Origin: Streptomyces sp. Isolate_45
GTDB taxonomy: Bacteria; Actinomycetota; Actinomycetes; Streptomycetales; Streptomycetaceae
Direction of reading: 5' to 3'
NCBI RefSeq assembly: GCF_024721315.2
Contig: NZ_JANFAK020000018.1
Coordinates: 1-64,000 of the forward strand
DNA: 64,000 bases
The notes beneath the pieces were generated by a model. It was not told the origin of the DNA and searched no databases. It saw only the letters and a list, made by a program, of their open reading frames with translations. Within the stretch, counting starts at the first letter, position 1, and each line of letters opens with the position of its first letter. The position numbers and the translations under genes are program-made. This document shows, piece by piece, positions 1 through 7,960 of this stretch.

Positions 1-138
1 CCGATGGCCGCGCCGCGCGTGCCGGTCGTCGCGCTGCGCCGGGCCGGTCGTCATGCCGCGCCGGCGCCGGTGATCGCGCTGCCCCTGCCCGCCACCACCC
101 GAGCACTCGGGACCCAGTCGCCCTGCGACCCCGTGTCC

Positions 139-165
139 GGTACCGGGTACCCGGCACCCGGTACC
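139..165 (-). terminator. Hairpin downstream of the alpha/beta hydrolase
   Basis: A perfect inverted repeat with 10-bp arms (GGTACCGGGT and ACCCGGTACC) and a 7-base loop lies just past the stop of the minus-strand hydrolase gene. There is no T-run, which is usual for Streptomyces terminators. Bases 1 to 138 hold no gene I can assign; they read open on the plus strand with high GC3 and could be the end of a gene that begins outside the window. Confidence 0.5.
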
Positions 166-185
166 CCATCACCCGGCGGCTCCCG

Positions 186-1049
186 TCAGGCCGCCAGCGG
201 CGCCGCGCCCCGTCCCGCCGCGCGAGCGGTGTCGAGGATGACCCGGGCCACGAGCGCCGGGTCGTCGTTCATCGGCACGTGACCGCATCCCGGCAGCCGC
301 ACCAGCCGGGCACCGGGCAGCGTCTGCTTGGCGCGCACCCCCTGGCGGCGGAGCAGCAGGCGGTCCCGGGTGCCCCAGGCGATCGTCACGGGCAGCCCCG
401 GCACGTCGTGGAGGAACCGTACGGAGCCACCTGCCGCCAGCGTCTCCTCGAAACCGGTGGCCCCGCGCAGCGCCAGCGTCTCGGCGACCACGGCCTCCGG
501 AGCGCGCCGCGCCGGTCGGGCGTAGATCGTGCCCGTCAGCGCGGCCCGACCGGGAGCGCTGCGGGAGAGCCGCTCCAGGGCCGGGAGCGGCAGCGCCGCC
601 GCGCCGGCCCGCATCGCGCGGAGCGCGGTGAACGCGTACCGCCGCTCGGGCTCGGACCAGAACCCGGCGGGCGAGAGGGCGGTCACCGATCGGGCCAGGC
701 CCCGACGACCCATGTCCAGCGCCAGCAGTCCGCCCAGCGAGTTCCCCGCGACGTGCGGGCGTTCCACGCCCAGCGCGGCACACAGCGCCCCGAGCGCCGG
801 GGTGACGGTGTCCAGGTCGTACGGGACGCCCGCGGGCAGTGCCCGCGACGCGCCGAAGCCCGGCAGATCGACGGCGATGACGTCGTACTCGGCGGCCAGC
901 ACGTCGGCCACCGGGTGCCAGGCCTGGAGGTGGTGGCCTATGCCGTGCAACAGGAGGAGCGGCTCGCCCGCGCCCTGGCGTTCGTAGGAGACGGTGGTGG
1001 TCCGGGGACCCGGCTGCGAATCGATCGTGAACGAGACCGTGGCGGTCAT
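186..1049 (-). CDS. Alpha/beta-fold hydrolase
   Basis: A 287-residue alpha/beta hydrolase, probably a cytoplasmic esterase or related C-X bond hydrolase of unknown substrate. The oxyanion motif HGIG is near residue 35, the nucleophile elbow GNSLGG places the catalytic serine near 104, an aspartate sits in WGTRDRL near 229, and the catalytic histidine is in GCGHVP near 257, so the triad is complete. There is no signal peptide. The ATG start is preceded by GAGGAG at good spacing. It stands alone, divergent from the GntR regulator gene, which may control it. The 12-bp palindrome TACCGCCCGGTA at 1111 lies upstream. The substrate cannot be read from sequence. Confidence 0.85.
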   Translation of the reverse strand: MTATVSFTIDSQPGPRTTTVSYERQGAGEPLLLLHGIGHHLQAWHPVADVLAAEYDVIAVDLPGFGASRALPAGVPYDLDTVTPALGALCAALGVERPHVAGNSLGGLLALDMGRRGLARSVTALSPAGFWSEPERRYAFTALRAMRAGAAALPLPALERLSRSAPGRAALTGTIYARPARRAPEAVVAETLALRGATGFEETLAAGGSVRFLHDVPGLPVTIAWGTRDRLLLRRQGVRAKQTLPGARLVRLPGCGHVPMNDDPALVARVILDTARAAGRGAAPLAA

Positions 1050-1110
1050 GCTGCTCCTCGTCGGGTGGACGCGTGTGAGACAGGCCGTCAGTAACGACTG
1101 TCCACATGAT

Positions 1111-1122
1111 TACCGCCCGGTA
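1111..1122. promoter_or_regulatory. Palindrome upstream of the hydrolase
   Basis: TACCGCCCGGTA is a short palindrome (arms TACCG/CGGTA) about 60 bp upstream of the hydrolase start, near a second small inverted repeat, CAGT-AACG-ACTG, at 1089-1100. It could be an operator for the leftward gene. No regulator can be assigned. Confidence 0.25.
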
Positions 1123-1222
1123 GCACCCGGCTGCAAGCTTTCCCGTCAAGAGGGGGAGGCGCGAGAACATCCTGTGAACGGCTTGCTACATATGCCCGAT
1201 CTGCCCGGCAAAGCGGCGAGGA

Positions 1223-1257
1223 TTGGTCTTGACCAAGGGGGGGCGCCGTCCTATCGT
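1223..1257 (+). promoter_or_regulatory. DasR-like operator overlapping a sigma-70-type promoter
   Basis: TTGGTCTTGACCAA at 1223-1236 is an inverted repeat that matches the core DasR responsive element TGGTCTAGACCA at 11 of 12 bases. Its right half contains TTGACC (1229-1234), which forms a -35 element followed by a 17-bp spacer and TATCGT (1252-1257) as -10. A regulator bound here would cover the -35 box. The next gene, about 100 bp downstream, is itself a GntR/HutC-type regulator of the same broad family as DasR, so either autoregulation or DasR control is possible. Confidence 0.6.
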
Positions 1258-1358
1258 CGCAGGGATAGTGCAGGAACCTTTAATAAACAAAGGCGCGGAA
1301 CTGCGGCGCGGAACCGCCGCTGGAACACGGCGAAGCGGCGAATGCAGGAGGAGTCAGG

Positions 1359-2111
1359 GTGGGGACCACGCAGCTCGAATCAGTGCCGGAGCCGAAGTAC
1401 TGGCACCTGAAGACCGTCCTCAGCGAGGCGCTCGACCAGGACTTCGCCGTGGGTGAGGTGCTGCCGAACGAGCGTGAGCTCGCCGCGCGCTTCGGAGTCG
1501 CCCGGGCCACCCTGCGCCAGGCGCTGGAACAGCTCGAACTCGAAGGACGCCTGCAGCGCCGCCGCGGCGTCGGTACCACCGTCGCCCCGCCGCGCGTGGG
1601 CGTCGCCGTCGGCAGCCCCCAGCACAGCTGGCCCGGGGAGTGCGCTGACGGCTGGGAGCCGGTCGACGCCGTCGACGGCATCCCGTCCGCCGCGGTCCTG
1701 AAGCTCCTCGGCACCCCCGCCGACCAGCCCGTGCACACCGTCCGTCGGACCCGCGTCACCCAGGGCCAGGCCGTCGCCGCGGAGCTGCTGTACGTGCCCG
1801 CCGCATCCGTACCCGGGCTCTCCGCCATCGACGCCCCCGCCGGCCCCGCCCGGGCGCGCGCCGTCCTGCGGGAGCTCCAGCGCCTCGCGCTCGACGGTCA
1901 GGACCGCTCGGTGGAGCTGGGGTCGGCCCGCGCCGACGACGCCAAGGAGCTGGACCGGCTGCCCGGCGCTCCCGTGCTCCTCGTGACCACCCGGTACTTC
2001 ACCGCCGCGGGGACCGCCGCCGTGTCGGTGGCCACGTACCGCGCCGACACCTGCCGGCTCACCTTCGGCGACTCCGGGGTCGAGATCACCGAAACCCGCG
2101 CCGCGTCCTGA
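1359..2111 (+). CDS. GntR-family transcriptional regulator (HutC/DasR-like)
   Basis: A 250-residue cytoplasmic DNA-binding regulator. Residues about 12-80 form a GntR winged helix-turn-helix (recognition segment LAARFGVARATLRQAL). Residues about 95-240 have the length and spacing of a UTRA ligand-binding domain as in HutC, FarR and DasR, whose effectors are often sugar phosphates or amino sugars. The GTG start is chosen because AGGAGG sits 8 bases upstream at 1346-1351. A DasR-like operator overlaps its promoter. The gene is monocistronic. The effector and regulon are unknown; it differs clearly from DasR itself and is best seen as a paralogue. Confidence 0.85.
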   Translation: MGTTQLESVPEPKYWHLKTVLSEALDQDFAVGEVLPNERELAARFGVARATLRQALEQLELEGRLQRRRGVGTTVAPPRVGVAVGSPQHSWPGECADGWEPVDAVDGIPSAAVLKLLGTPADQPVHTVRRTRVTQGQAVAAELLYVPAASVPGLSAIDAPAGPARARAVLRELQRLALDGQDRSVELGSARADDAKELDRLPGAPVLLVTTRYFTAAGTAAVSVATYRADTCRLTFGDSGVEITETRAAS

Positions 2112-2179
2112 CCCGACGCCGCACCCCGGAGGCGGGGTGCGGCGGTACCCACCCGGGCCGCGTGCTGGACGTTGCCGGT

Positions 2180-2423
2180 GTCCCGGGCGGGTCGCCCGGG
2201 AATGTCGCGGGCGACCATCCGGATCGTGGCGGCCGTCCAGATCGTGAGGTCGCGGGCGATCCGATCGACGCCGGTCCGGGTGACGACGTGTTCGCGGCGC
2301 GACGACGAAGGCGCGGTCCGAGTCGTTGAGGTCGTCGACCAGCGCGAACAGGGCTTCATCCTCGGACGGATCCCCCGATGCGGTCGCCGCTTCCACTCCC
2401 GGCCCGGTGGTACGCGGCCCCAT
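2180..2423 (-). pseudogene. Possible frameshifted remnant of a small minus-strand gene
   Basis: An ATG at 2423 opens a frame of normal high-GC3 codon use that encodes EDEALFALVDDLNDSDRAF, then loses its coding look. Beyond about 2300 the neighbouring frame takes over with HVVTRTGVDRIARDLTIW and similar coding-like sequence to about 2180. This is what a single frameshift in a small gene would give. No family is recognised. The alternative is chance coding appearance in GC-rich DNA. Confidence 0.3.
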
Positions 2424-2501
2424 CGGTCCTGTCCCCCTCGGCCGGCTGGACCGATCGCGGCCGGAACGGCAAGCGGGACCGACGCTTCCGGCAGGTCGCC
2501 G

Positions 2502-2610
2502 TCATTCGTCGAGCGCGGCGATCAGAACGGTCGCTCCGCTGCGGACCGCGAACTCGTCGAACCGGTCCGCCACCTCCCGGTGGCCCTCCCGGTGGGCGGA
2601 GGGGTCCGTG
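2502..2610 (-). pseudogene. Coding-like fragment ending ...LIAALDE, no start found
   Basis: A minus-strand frame of about 35 codons ends in a TGA at 2502 and has very high GC3 and ordinary composition (EVADRFDEFAVRSGA, then TVLIAALDE). It has no start codon in its own frame. It lies directly downstream of the SMI1/KNR4 gene in another frame, so it may be the cut-off tail of an adjacent gene or a frameshifted extension. Together with the fragment at 2180-2423 it suggests decay in this 500-bp gap. Confidence 0.3.
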
Positions 2611-2619
2611 GGCGTTCTC

Positions 2620-3204
2620 TCATCCCCCTTCCGGCCGGCCCCAGTTCGGCGGCAGCAACTGCCAGGAGCCGTGGCGGAGCCACTCGCCGAAGGTGACCGG
2701 CCGGGCTCCGCCCGGGTGGTCGAGGGACAACGGGACGATCAGATCGCAGGAGGCGCGGCCGTCCCACCACACCGTGCCGGCGAGGGGACCCGCGACCGCC
2801 AGCAGCGTCTTGAAGCCGCAGCCGTTCTCCTGCAACACCACGGCCCCGGCGGTCTTGGCATCCTGGAAGGCCTCGTACTCCTGGTCCCACGCGTCGTACG
2901 CCGTGATGTGTGCCCGCACGTCCGTGAAGTCCTCCGGAAGCGGCTCGCGTGCGGCCAGCTCGGCTTCCGACGCCACGTACGAGTCGGGATGCGGGAACGG
3001 CAGCCGCACCAACTCGGCGGGCCAGTACCAGTCGAACCCCCAATCCCACGCGGACTCCACCCGCCGCGGTCGGAACACGTCCTGGGCGGGGTCCCCCTCC
3101 CGCAAACACGCCCGGTACTCGGCCGGGAAGGACAACCCGAGCTCGCGCTCGACGAGGGAGACCTCGGACTCGGTCAAGGGCTGTGATCTCGACGGCTGAC
3201 GCAT
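2620..3204 (-). CDS. SMI1/KNR4 family protein
   Basis: A 194-residue cytoplasmic protein with the SMI1/KNR4 (SUKH superfamily) pattern: an N-terminal ESEVSLVERELGLSFPAEYR stretch typical of the family's first helices, and aromatic-rich strands (WDWGFDWYWP, GTVWWDGRA) with GEWLRHGSWQ near the C-terminus. SUKH proteins often serve as immunity proteins to nuclease toxins, but many are orphan housekeeping proteins. No toxin gene is next to it here. The ATG at 3204 is preferred to an upstream in-frame GTG because family similarity starts shortly after it. Confidence 0.75.
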   Translation of the reverse strand: MRQPSRSQPLTESEVSLVERELGLSFPAEYRACLREGDPAQDVFRPRRVESAWDWGFDWYWPAELVRLPFPHPDSYVASEAELAAREPLPEDFTDVRAHITAYDAWDQEYEAFQDAKTAGAVVLQENGCGFKTLLAVAGPLAGTVWWDGRASCDLIVPLSLDHPGGARPVTFGEWLRHGSWQLLPPNWGRPEGG

Positions 3205-3273
3205 ACCCCCGAGGCTAACCACACCCCGGGACGCCCCGCGCACCCCCTGGTCCGGGGTTCCGACTCCCCGCCG

Positions 3274-3356
3274 CTCACCCGTGGCCCGGCGTTCTTGCCC
3301 CGTCGCCTACCTGTGGCCCCGGCGTCCTGCCGGGCTGCTCACCGGTGGCCCGGCGT
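3274..3356. repeat. Three imperfect 19-base direct repeats
   Basis: CTCACCCGTGGCCCGGCGT (3274-3292), a variant with one extra C ending at 3325, and CTCACCGGTGGCCCGGCGT (3338-3356) recur at about 32-base spacing. The function is unknown; they may be protein-binding sites or decayed tandem duplications. Confidence 0.55.
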
Positions 3357-3647
3357 CCGGCCCCGCCCCGCGCCCGGCGAAGGCCCGCCCCCGACCGTCG
3401 ATCGGACCCTTGTGGCCTGCCGCCCCTCACCATCGCCCGGGGCCGACGCACCCGCGGGTCGCGGGGCGGCGTACGTCTCCCGAGTGCGGGAGGCGAGGCC
3501 GGACGCACTTGACGGCCGTCCCGTCGTCGCGGAGGACCCGGGTGCCGGGGTGCGGGGTGCCGCGAGGGACGGCATCCGGGCCGGACGTTGGCAGCGATCT
3601 CTGTCCGGTCCCGTTCGTCCGTACCCGGTGGACCGCTCACGGCGTTG

Positions 3648-3726
3648 GCCCGCTGCCCGCTGCCCGCTGCCCGCTGCCCGCTGCCCGCTGCCCGCTGCCC
3701 GCTGCCCGCTGCCCGCTGCCCGCTGC
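3648..3726. repeat. Heptanucleotide tandem array, about 11 copies
   Basis: The unit GCCCGCT is repeated without error for 79 bases (11.3 copies). Because 7 is not a multiple of 3, a frame reading through it cycles, so long open frames here are by-products. The array lies about 65 bp downstream of the stop of the minus-strand ROK gene. Perfect identity suggests recent expansion by replication slippage, and copy number probably varies between strains. Confidence 0.9.
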
Positions 3727-3792
3727 GGTCGGAGGGGCCCGGTCCAGGGCCCGCGGGCCTTCGCCACAGCCTTCGGTTGAATGCCCCTGGGT

Positions 3793-4947
3793 TCAGCGGC
3801 GGGCGGTGACCGTCTTTTCCACCGCGAAGAGCTCTTCCTCCACGTGATCCAACGCGAGCCGCAGCGCCCCGGTGGCCACGGCCGCTTCCCCGAGCATGGA
3901 GAGCACCACCCGCGGCGGACGCAGACAGTACCGCTCCAGTTCCCGGCGCAGCGGTTCCAGGACCCCGTCCAGACCGGCGGCCCAGCCGCCGAGGACCACC
4001 AGCTCCGGATCCATCGCCAGCACGAGCGCGGCCACATCGTGGACCAGCCGCTGGAGGAACCGCTCCACGGCGGCCACAGCCCGCTCGTCGCCCCGCTTGG
4101 CCATCGCGAAGACCTCGGCGACCGCGGGCTCGTCCAGCGGGTGCAACGGTTCGCCGGTCGTCGACAGCAGTCGCTCCGGTGTGGCCTCGCGCCCCAGCAG
4201 GTGCAGGGCTCCGATCTCGCCGGCCGCGCCGCCGAAGCCGCGGTGCAGTCGCCCGCCGATCAGGGAGCCCGCGCCGGGGCTGAGCCCCGCCATCACGAAC
4301 ACCATGTCGTCGGTGTCCCGCGCGGCCCCCTTCCAGTGCTCGGCTACCGCCGCCGCGTTGGCGTCGTTCTCCACCTGTACCGGGCAGCGGAACGAACGCC
4401 GCAGGCGTTCCCCGAGCGGTAGTCCCGTCCAGCCGGGCAGCGCCGTACCGAGGCGGACCGTTCCGTCCGCCTCCACGATCCCGGGACTGCCGACGCCGAC
4501 CGCCCGCAGGGAGTCGCGGGGGATGCCGGCCCGGCGCAGCAGGTCGGCCACGGCCGCCCTGACCCGTTCCAACCGCTCATCGGCCGACGCGTTCTCGGCT
4601 ACGTCCTTGGTTCCGGCACCGATCACCCGGCCGTCCAGCCCGGAGAGCAACACCGCTACCCGGTGCGAACCGATCTCGATGCCCAGCAAATGCCCGGCCT
4701 CGGCTCGGAAGCGGTACCGCCGTGCGGGCCGGCCCTGTCGTCGCGCGCCTTCCTCGGCTTCGGCCTCCACGACGAGCCCGGTCCCGATCAGGCCCTCCAC
4801 GACGCCCTCGACCGTAGGACGGGACAGCCCGGTCACCCGGGTGAGGTCGGTGAGGGTCGGCGATTCGGCCGCGCGCAGTGCCCGGAGCACCACGGCCGAA
4901 TTGATGCGCCGGAGCAGAGAGGGATCCCCGCCGGTCAGCTGCCCCAA
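3793..4947 (-). CDS. ROK-family transcriptional regulator
   Basis: A 384-residue protein with an N-terminal winged helix (about 15-75, LTDLTRVTGLSRPTVEGVVE) followed by a ROK sugar-kinase-like domain (LLGIEIGSHRVAVLL at about 88; VGVGSPGIV; QVENDANAAAVAEHW). ROK repressors sense sugars. The zinc site CxCGxxGCxE that most ROK proteins carry is missing: the equivalent stretch reads GFGGAAGEIGALHLL. Sugar binding or folding may therefore differ. The start is a TTG, accepted because GGGAGGA lies 7 bases upstream and the helix-turn-helix follows normally. No adjacent sugar operon is present, so the target is unknown. Confidence 0.85.
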   Translation of the reverse strand: MGQLTGGDPSLLRRINSAVVLRALRAAESPTLTDLTRVTGLSRPTVEGVVEGLIGTGLVVEAEAEEGARRQGRPARRYRFRAEAGHLLGIEIGSHRVAVLLSGLDGRVIGAGTKDVAENASADERLERVRAAVADLLRRAGIPRDSLRAVGVGSPGIVEADGTVRLGTALPGWTGLPLGERLRRSFRCPVQVENDANAAAVAEHWKGAARDTDDMVFVMAGLSPGAGSLIGGRLHRGFGGAAGEIGALHLLGREATPERLLSTTGEPLHPLDEPAVAEVFAMAKRGDERAVAAVERFLQRLVHDVAALVLAMDPELVVLGGWAAGLDGVLEPLRRELERYCLRPPRVVLSMLGEAAVATGALRLALDHVEEELFAVEKTVTARR

Positions 4948-5047
4948 CGTGTGTCCTCCCAGCTAGCGGCCTTGTCAGCCGGATCGTACTGCGTGCCCGG
5001 CGCGGCGGCGAGAAGCAGCCCCCCAAGTTCGGAATCGGCCCCTCCCC

Positions 5048-5698
5048 TCAGGCCGGCGCGACGAATCCGGACTCGTACGCGGTGATCACCGCCTGGGTGC
5101 GGTCACGAGCCCCAAGCTTGCCCAGAATGGCGCTCACGTGTGACTTCACGGTTTCGGTGCCGACGATCAATTCACCGGCGATCTCCACGTTCGTCAGCCC
5201 GCGAGCCATCAGCCGCAGGACCGCCTCCTCGCGCTCGGTCAGTGCCGCCCGCTTCAGGACGGTGCGCGCCTCCTGGTTGCCGTATTCGGCCGCGAGGGCC
5301 CGGACGGCCGCGGGAAACAGGAGCGTGTCGCCCTCGGCCACCAGCCTGACCGCGTGCACGATCTCCGCCGGGCGGGCCCGCTTCAGCAGGAACCCGTCCG
5401 CGCCCGCACGCAGCGCCTGGTACACGTACTCGTCGTTCTCGAAGGTCGTGATGACCAGGATCTTCGGCGGCGAGTCCACCGACTTCAAAACCGCCCGGGT
5501 CGCCTCGATCCCGTCGAGCAGCGGCATCCGTACGTCCATGGCCACCACGTCGGGGCGCAACCGGCGTACGAGGGGGATGACGGCGGCGCCGTCCGCGGCT
5601 TCCCCCACCACCTCGATGTCGGGCTGGGAGTCCAGTACGGCGCGCAGACCCGCGCGCACCAGGGGTTCATCGTCGACGAGCAGTACGGTAACCGGCAT
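5048..5698 (-). CDS. LuxR/NarL-family response regulator
   Basis: A 216-residue response regulator. The receiver domain has the acidic pair D9/D10, phospho-acceptor D55 in VAMDVRMP, and the conserved threonine/lysine region (ITTFEND, LLKRARP). The C-terminal NarL-type helix-turn-helix spans about 150-205 (LTEREEAVLRLMARG, GTETVKSHV). It starts 4 bp after the stop of the cognate sensor kinase gene, so the two are co-transcribed. Across the divergent promoter lies an ABC exporter, the usual target of such pairs in actinomycetes, and the 26-bp palindrome between them is the likely binding site. Confidence 0.95.
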   Translation of the reverse strand: MPVTVLLVDDEPLVRAGLRAVLDSQPDIEVVGEAADGAAVIPLVRRLRPDVVAMDVRMPLLDGIEATRAVLKSVDSPPKILVITTFENDEYVYQALRAGADGFLLKRARPAEIVHAVRLVAEGDTLLFPAAVRALAAEYGNQEARTVLKRAALTEREEAVLRLMARGLTNVEIAGELIVGTETVKSHVSAILGKLGARDRTQAVITAYESGFVAPA

Positions 5699-5702
5699 CC
5701 GG

Positions 5703-6914
5703 TCAGCGTATTCGCTCCAGTGGAAGCCGGGCGTGCACCCTCCAACTACCCTCGTGCGGACCGGTCTCGGCCTCGCCCCCGAGCAGCGCCGCGCGCTCCC
5801 GCATCCCGCGGAGCCCGCTGCCGGATCGGCTCGTCACCACGGGCCGCGCGGGAAGTGGGTTCGTCACCTCCAGGTCCAGCCGGCCCGTTGACACCTCCAC
5901 ACGCACCCGCACGGGTACCGGACCGCAGTGCCGCAACACGTTGGTGAGCGCCTCCTGCAGGATTCGGTACCCCTCCCGGGTTACGGGGCCGGGCAACTCC
6001 GCCAGCGCACCCGACAGTTGTGCGTCCACCTGCGCCCCCGAAGCCCGGGCAGACTCCAGTAGCCGGTCGGCCTCCGCCAGAGTGGGTCGTTGCGACGGTG
6101 GTCGCGCGGACTCGCGCAGGACCAGCAGCACCCGTTCCAGGTCCTCCAGCGCCGCCCGCCCCGTCTCCTCGATCGCGTTCAGCGCCCGGTCGGTGAATTC
6201 CGGGTCCTTGGCCGCGCGTGCCGCCCCGGCCTGGACGACCGCCACGGTCAGGGCGTGGCCGATGGAGTCGTGGAGTTCGCGAGCGATCCGGGTCCGTTCC
6301 AACAGCTGCTCCGTGCGGGCTTCCAGTGCTGTCAGTCGCTCGGCCGCCGAGGGTCCCAGCAACCGGCGGGCGATGCCGGTGATCATCTCGCCGAGAAGGA
6401 TCACCAGGACGATGAGCACGACAAGCGGCACAGGTGCGAGAAGGGCCGCGGCCCAGCGCGGCGGAGTGAAGGGAAGCGCCAGGTCGGGATTCAGGGGATG
6501 CCCGAGAGCGGTCGCGATGAAATCCACCGACATCAAAGGCAGCCAGACCGTCGCGAACATGGCCGCTCCCGCCACCACCAGCCGCACCTCCAGCCACAGC
6601 AGCGTCCGCCACCGGTCGTTCCAACCCGCCGACGGCGTGGTGCTGATGCCGCTGGGGCCCCCGGTGCCGCCGTCGCCCCTGCCGCCCCCGAGATCTGTTT
6701 CCCGGTTCTGCGGGGTCAGCAGGAACTGGGCCTGGAGCCCCTCCGCCAGCCGCACCCACGGCACGAAGCCGAACGGGATGACGATCAGCAGGGGCATCCA
6801 GGGCCAACGCGGGTTGATGAACATCCAAATGGCCAACAGCAGCAGGGGAACGCACAAGTGCAGCCAGCGCGAATACGTCACCGGCAGGAACGGCGCTCGG
6901 AGCAGTTTGTACAT
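5703..6914 (-). CDS. Two-component sensor histidine kinase (HisKA_3 type)
   Basis: A 403-residue membrane kinase. Two hydrophobic segments near 18-55 and two more near 112-135 and 155-180 form the sensor part. The dimerisation/phospho-acceptor domain carries ARELHDSIGHAL with the phosphorylated histidine near 215, and the HATPase domain ends with GSGLRGMRERA. It phosphorylates the downstream response regulator. The ATG at 6914 is chosen because it opens directly into a membrane-protein N-terminus; the open frame further upstream runs through the divergent promoter. The stimulus is not readable, though kinases beside small ABC exporters often sense cell-envelope stress or antibiotics. Confidence 0.93.
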   Translation of the reverse strand: MYKLLRAPFLPVTYSRWLHLCVPLLLLAIWMFINPRWPWMPLLIVIPFGFVPWVRLAEGLQAQFLLTPQNRETDLGGGRGDGGTGGPSGISTTPSAGWNDRWRTLLWLEVRLVVAGAAMFATVWLPLMSVDFIATALGHPLNPDLALPFTPPRWAAALLAPVPLVVLIVLVILLGEMITGIARRLLGPSAAERLTALEARTEQLLERTRIARELHDSIGHALTVAVVQAGAARAAKDPEFTDRALNAIEETGRAALEDLERVLLVLRESARPPSQRPTLAEADRLLESARASGAQVDAQLSGALAELPGPVTREGYRILQEALTNVLRHCGPVPVRVRVEVSTGRLDLEVTNPLPARPVVTSRSGSGLRGMRERAALLGGEAETGPHEGSWRVHARLPLERIR

Positions 6915-6944
6915 GCCCCCATCCTGGCAGCGCGCCGGCCACGA

Positions 6945-6970
6945 CCGTCTCCCCCACGTGGGGGAGACGG
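6945..6970. promoter_or_regulatory. Perfect 26-bp palindrome between kinase operon and ABC exporter
   Basis: The left half CCGTCTCCCCCAC (6945-6957) is followed directly by its exact complement, giving a 26-bp perfect palindrome with no loop, centred on CACGTG. It lies in the 108-bp region between the leftward sensor kinase gene and the rightward ABC transporter gene. Position and symmetry fit the operator of the response regulator, which would bind as a dimer and control both units. Confidence 0.65.
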
Positions 6971-7022
6971 CACCCTCGCTCGGGGGAGGGATCGGGGACT
7001 GCCCGAGGGCGAATCTTGAGCC

Positions 7023-7937
7023 ATGAACCGCATCGAGATCAGCGAACTGACCAAGGACTACGGCAGCCACCGGGTCGTGGACCACCTCACCTTCGATGTC
7101 ACGCCGGGCCGCGTCACCGGCTTTCTGGGCCCCAACGGCGCCGGGAAATCCACCACCATGCGCCTCCTGCTGGGGCTGACCCGCCCCACCGCCGGCGCCG
7201 CCACCATCGGCGGACGCAGGTTCACGGAACTGCGCGACCCGCTGCGCGAGGTGGGCGGCCTGCTCGACCCGCAGGCCGCACACGGCGGGCGCCGGGCCCG
7301 TGACCACCTGCTCGCGCTGGCCGTGAGCAACCGGATTCCCGTTCCACGCGTGGACACGGTCCTGGAGCAGGTGGGCCTGGCCGCGGTGGCCCGCAAACGG
7401 GTGGGGGCCTTCTCACTCGGGATGCGACAACGCCTCGGAATAGCCGCCGCCCTCCTGGGCGATCCGGCGGTGCTCCTGCTGGACGAGCCGACCAACGGCC
7501 TCGACCCCGAGGGCATCATCTGGATCCGTGAGCTGATGCGCGGCCTGGCCGCCGAGGGGCGAACGGTCCTCGTCTCCAGCCATCTGATGGGCGAGTCCGC
7601 CTCGTTCGTCGACCACCTGGTCGTGCTGGGGCAGGGCAAGCTCCTCGCCGACAGCTCCCTGAAGGATTTCATCGACGCCCGCAGTACGCCCCGGGTGCGG
7701 CTGCGGACCACGGAACCGGACCGGCTGCGGGCCGCGCTCGAACATGACCGTTTCGCTATGACCCCCACGGAGGAAGGACGGTGGACCGTCGACGGCACAA
7801 CCGCGGAACGACTCGGAATCCTCGCGGCCCGGGAGGGCATCCCACTGCTGGAACTCGCCGACGAGCGAGCCTCGCTGGAGCAGGCCTACCTCGACCTGAC
7901 CGCCGACCGTACCCCCTTCGCCGCCCACGCGGCCTGA
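7023..7937 (+). CDS. ABC transporter ATP-binding protein (exporter type)
   Basis: A 304-residue ABC-2-type ATPase. Walker A GPNGAGKST is at about 38-46, the signature is in FSLGMRQRLGIAAA, Walker B is LLLDEPTNGLDPEG and the H-loop is SSHLMGE, so all catalytic motifs are intact. The C-terminal 80 residues are the variable extension seen in antibiotic-exporter ATPases. It forms a two-gene operon with the permease gene 23 bp downstream. Its promoter faces the sensor kinase operon, so export is probably induced through that system. The substrate is unknown. Confidence 0.93.
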   Translation: MNRIEISELTKDYGSHRVVDHLTFDVTPGRVTGFLGPNGAGKSTTMRLLLGLTRPTAGAATIGGRRFTELRDPLREVGGLLDPQAAHGGRRARDHLLALAVSNRIPVPRVDTVLEQVGLAAVARKRVGAFSLGMRQRLGIAAALLGDPAVLLLDEPTNGLDPEGIIWIRELMRGLAAEGRTVLVSSHLMGESASFVDHLVVLGQGKLLADSSLKDFIDARSTPRVRLRTTEPDRLRAALEHDRFAMTPTEEGRWTVDGTTAERLGILAAREGIPLLELADERASLEQAYLDLTADRTPFAAHAA

Positions 7938-7960
7938 CGTCACGACGGGAGCCACAAAAC

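Larger units (their letters stand above)
3205..3792. other. 588-bp gap with repeats and no convincing gene
   Basis: All six frames are open for long stretches, but composition is arginine/proline/alanine-rich with no family signal, as expected of GC-rich noncoding DNA. The gap holds three imperfect 19-base direct repeats at the left and a heptamer array at the right, listed separately. Confidence 0.6.

Noticed and set aside
1..138. 3' end of an upstream gene on the plus strand
   Set aside because: The frame is open with high GC3, but no stop is found at a sensible place and no family is recognised; too little sequence to call.
3648..3726. CRISPR-like array
   Set aside because: The unit is 7 bp with no spacers, and no cas gene is present.
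3281..3847. Open frames rich in AARCPLP repeats
   Set aside because: They come from the heptamer array read in cycling frames and from GC-rich noncoding DNA; no ribosome site or family signal.
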